The position numbers and the translations under genes are program-made. A DNA stretch of 64,000 nucleotides. It comes from Vogesella sp. LIG4. Its GTDB lineage: Bacteria > Pseudomonadota > Gammaproteobacteria > Burkholderiales > Chromobacteriaceae. Below are positions 62,151-64,000 of this stretch, one piece after another (position 1 is the stretch's first letter; every line of letters starts with the position of its first letter). The notes beneath the pieces were generated by a model. It was not told the DNA's origin, did no database searches, and saw only the letters and a list, made by a program, of their open reading frames with translations. The DNA is taken from contig NZ_LT607802.1 of the NCBI RefSeq assembly GCF_900090205.1, positions 3,555,279 through 3,619,278 of the forward strand. Reading direction: 5' to 3'.

Positions 62151-63677
62151 TCAGCCAGATTTTCGCCGAACCACTTTGGCGAGAGCGGGGTTGGCACGAG
62201 CTTGCAGAAACTGCACCAGCAGCGGTACAGGGCGGCCTGTAGCACCTTTATCTTTTCCCGTTCGTGTAGCAGTACCGGCAATGTCCAAGTGCGCCCAATC
62301 GTATGCTTTGGCGTAGCGTGAAAGGAAGCACGCGGCCGTAATACTGCCAGCCGGCCGGCCACCAAAGTTCACCATATCGGCGAACGGGCTCTGGAGTTGC
62401 TCGTGGTACTCCTCGTTCAGTGGCATATGCCAGGCCCGGTCCCCCACTACCTCGCCAGCCTCAAGTAATTCGCGCGCCAGGGCATCATGATTACTGAACA
62501 GGCCAGACAGTACATGGCCTAAAGCAACGATGCAGGCGCCAGTCAGTGTGGCCACATCGATTACAGCGGCCGGGGTAAAGCGTTCGGCGTAGGTCAGCGC
62601 ATCACATAGGATCAACCGGCCTTCGGCATCCGTGTCAAGAATCTCGATTGTCTGGCCCGACATCGAGGTTACGATGTCGCCCGGCTTGATTGCATGCCCG
62701 GAAGGCATATTTTCGCATGCAGGCACGATGGCCACGAGGTTGATCGGAAGCTTCATCTCGGCAACGGCACGAAAGGCGCCCAGGACAGCGGCAGCCCCGC
62801 ACATGTCGAATTTCATTTCGTCCATCGCCTCACCCGGCTTGAGCGAGATACCGCCAGTATCGAAAGTGATACCCTTGCCGATCAGTACCACCGGCCGCAC
62901 TTGCTTGTCCTTGGCTCCATAGTGTTTGAGCACTATCAGGTATGGTGGCTCGTCCGAACCTTGCGATACCGACAGAAACGCACCCATGCCGAGCGCCCGG
63001 ATCTCGCTTTCCCCAAGAATTTCAGCCTCGGCTCCCAGTTGGGTGGCCATTTCGCGCGCGCTTTCGGCAAGATAGGTTGGTGTGCATATATTGCCTGGCA
63101 GGTTGCCCATATCCTTGGCAAAGCGCATGCCACTGGCAATGGCAAGACCACGCGCCAAGCCTTTCACGCCTACAGCTAGGTCGGTACGGCGCGAAACGGT
63201 CAGCGTCAGTTTCCTGAGCGCACAGAGTGAATCATCGATCTTGCTTTTAAACCTGTCGAAGCGGTACATGACATCGAGCGTTGCCACTGTTGCCTGCTCG
63301 ATCATCCATTCCACGTTGTGCTTTTTGATAGTTATTTCGCTTAGATAGCTGACCGCCTCGCTGGCGGAGGTCTTTGCCAGTGACTTGACGGAGGCCCGAA
63401 TCACCTCACGATATTCCTTGGCTTGAAACTCTAACTCCTTCCCCAGGCCAACCAGCATTACCCGGTCGCACAAGGTGTTTGGCACTGCATGCAGCAGCAG
63501 AGTGCTGCCGAGCTTGCCTTCCATATCTCCGCATTTGAGTACGTCGCTGAGATAGCCATTGGCAGCGCGGTCTATTAGTGCAGCGGCAAAACTGAGCTTG
63601 CGCGCCTCATATACGCCGACAATCACGCAGGCCGTGCGTTGCTTGTCCGGGCTACCGCTTTTGATGCAGATATCCAT
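62151..63677 (-). CDS. pepA: Leucyl aminopeptidase (M17)
   Basis: A 508-residue manganese/zinc aminopeptidase. The N-terminal domain begins MDICIKSGSPDKQRTACVIV, typical of PepA; the M17 catalytic core has LIGKGITFDTGGISLKPG (metal Lys and Asp), DMCGAAAVLGAF, and DTDAEGRLILCDALTYAE, where the family usually has Asn first (NTDAEGRL). The C-terminal Arg/metal region VNFGGRPAGSITAACFL is present. It cleaves N-terminal residues and PepA also binds DNA in some bacteria. ATG at 63677 with GGAAA upstream; a longer frame to 63761 is less family-like. It has no 10-mer within and lies in the motif desert. Confidence 0.9.
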   Translation of the reverse strand: MDICIKSGSPDKQRTACVIVGVYEARKLSFAAALIDRAANGYLSDVLKCGDMEGKLGSTLLLHAVPNTLCDRVMLVGLGKELEFQAKEYREVIRASVKSLAKTSASEAVSYLSEITIKKHNVEWMIEQATVATLDVMYRFDRFKSKIDDSLCALRKLTLTVSRRTDLAVGVKGLARGLAIASGMRFAKDMGNLPGNICTPTYLAESAREMATQLGAEAEILGESEIRALGMGAFLSVSQGSDEPPYLIVLKHYGAKDKQVRPVVLIGKGITFDTGGISLKPGEAMDEMKFDMCGAAAVLGAFRAVAEMKLPINLVAIVPACENMPSGHAIKPGDIVTSMSGQTIEILDTDAEGRLILCDALTYAERFTPAAVIDVATLTGACIVALGHVLSGLFSNHDALARELLEAGEVVGDRAWHMPLNEEYHEQLQSPFADMVNFGGRPAGSITAACFLSRYAKAYDWAHLDIAGTATRTGKDKGATGRPVPLLVQFLQARANPALAKVVRRKSG

Positions 63678-63768
63678 GGGAAATTTCCGTAACTCGGGTG
63701 GCAGACTCAGTGACATTGAGTCGCGACCAATAGGCAAGAGCCACAATCTGGCGGGGTGCAACTAGCTC

Positions 63769-63792
63769 AGGTTGGCCGCATGCGGCCAACCT
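63769..63792. terminator. Palindrome of two full 10-mers, likely transcription terminator
   Basis: 63771-63780 (GTTGGCCGCA) and 63781-63790 (its inverse) are placed head to head, giving a perfect 24-base palindrome with the AG/CT flanks. A CTTTG tail follows on the plus strand. It lies between the PepA gene and the end of the permease gene. Confidence 0.7.
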
Positions 63793-63811
63793 TTGACGGT
63801 CCTGCTTGTGT

Positions 63812-64000
63812 TTATTCCTGCACGAACGCCAGGCGCATTTCTTCGGCGCGGCGGCGTTCCTGGGCGCGCATGAACTGGTTGGCCAGCACCACGCCCACGG
63901 TCACCACGGTGATGAACAGGGTGGCCAGGGCGTTCATTTCCGGGTTCAGACCCAGACGTACCCGCGAGAAGATCACCATCGGCAGCGTGGTGGAGCCCGG
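63812..64000 (-). CDS. 3' end of a spermidine/putrescine ABC permease (PotC/PotI-like)
   Basis: Only the last 62 codons are in the window. They read PGSTTLPMVIFSRVRLGLNP then EMNALATLFITVVTVGVVLA and end in MRAQERRRAEEMRLAFVQE. The STTLPMVIFSRVRLGLNPEMNAL pattern is the end of the inner-membrane permease PotC or PotI of polyamine ABC importers, with one last membrane helix. It links with the agmatine/putrescine theme at the other end of the window. The start lies outside. Confidence 0.88.
   Translation of the reverse strand, partial: PGSTTLPMVIFSRVRLGLNPEMNALATLFITVVTVGVVLANQFMRAQERRRAEEMRLAFVQE

Noticed and set aside
1-64000. CRISPR arrays, rRNA genes, complete insertion sequences, prophage or plasmid origins
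   Set aside because: No regularly spaced repeats, rRNA sequence, complete transposase, phage or replication genes were seen on either strand.

Overview
The window looks like a chromosomal segment of a GC-rich betaproteobacterium of the order Neisseriales, most likely a Chromobacteriaceae member close to Vogesella. This is inferred from gene content and is not proven. The main support is a single-module indigoidine (blue pigment) synthetase with its own phosphopantetheinyl transferase, AcnB, RhlE, agmatine catabolism, many LysR regulators, and a 10-base word that recurs throughout.

Layout. 0-6 kb: a broken drug/metabolite transporter remnant, then a LysR gene divergent from agmatine/putrescine genes (agmatine deiminase, N-carbamoylputrescine amidase, a PotF-like binding protein, and a second agmatine deiminase after a terminator). 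6-12 kb: thioesterase, thymidine kinase, a secreted or periplasmic set (SRPBCC, LolA-like, cupredoxin, Yx(FWY)xxD-repeat protein), then chromate resistance chrB-chrA. 12-18.5 kb: an alpha/beta hydrolase, then an operon of three tandem RraA/HMG-aldolase-like genes and an aminotransferase, divergent from a LysR gene; a VOC protein and an EamA transporter follow. 18.5-28 kb: ribbon-helix-helix-like protein, YkgJ, a phosphodiesterase-like enzyme, a chemoreceptor, a GMC oxidoreductase/Tat protein/aldehyde dehydrogenase operon, and a CoxE-like protein. 28-38 kb: RhlE, hydroxypyruvate isomerase with tartronate semialdehyde reductase, a two-receiver response regulator, LysR, and aconitase B. 38-48.7 kb: the indigoidine locus (CynX-type exporter, tautomerase-like protein, A-Ox-T-TE synthetase, Asp/Glu racemase-like protein; divergent dehydrogenase; PPTase; TetR; LysR; small EamA protein). 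48.7-58.5 kb: a patchy accessory region with broken LysR and metallo-beta-lactamase-fold genes, a GST, a CZB chemoreceptor, a PNPOx/AhpD-like pair with LysR, and AraC with an MFS pump and a hydrolase. 58.5-64 kb: ClC channel with a structured leader, class II amidotransferase, PepA, and the 3' end of a polyamine ABC permease.

The most striking signal is the 10-mer GTTGGCCGCA, often extended to AAGGTTGGCCGCA. I counted 34 exact copies by eye on both strands, inside genes and between them. Several inverted pairs form palindromes or terminators. This is the behaviour of DNA uptake sequences in Neisseriaceae and Pasteurellaceae, with a different word. The word is absent from about 44.4-56.7 kb and 57.8-63.8 kb. 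Those stretches instead carry pseudogenes and a palindromic REP-like repeat, which suggests more recently acquired DNA.
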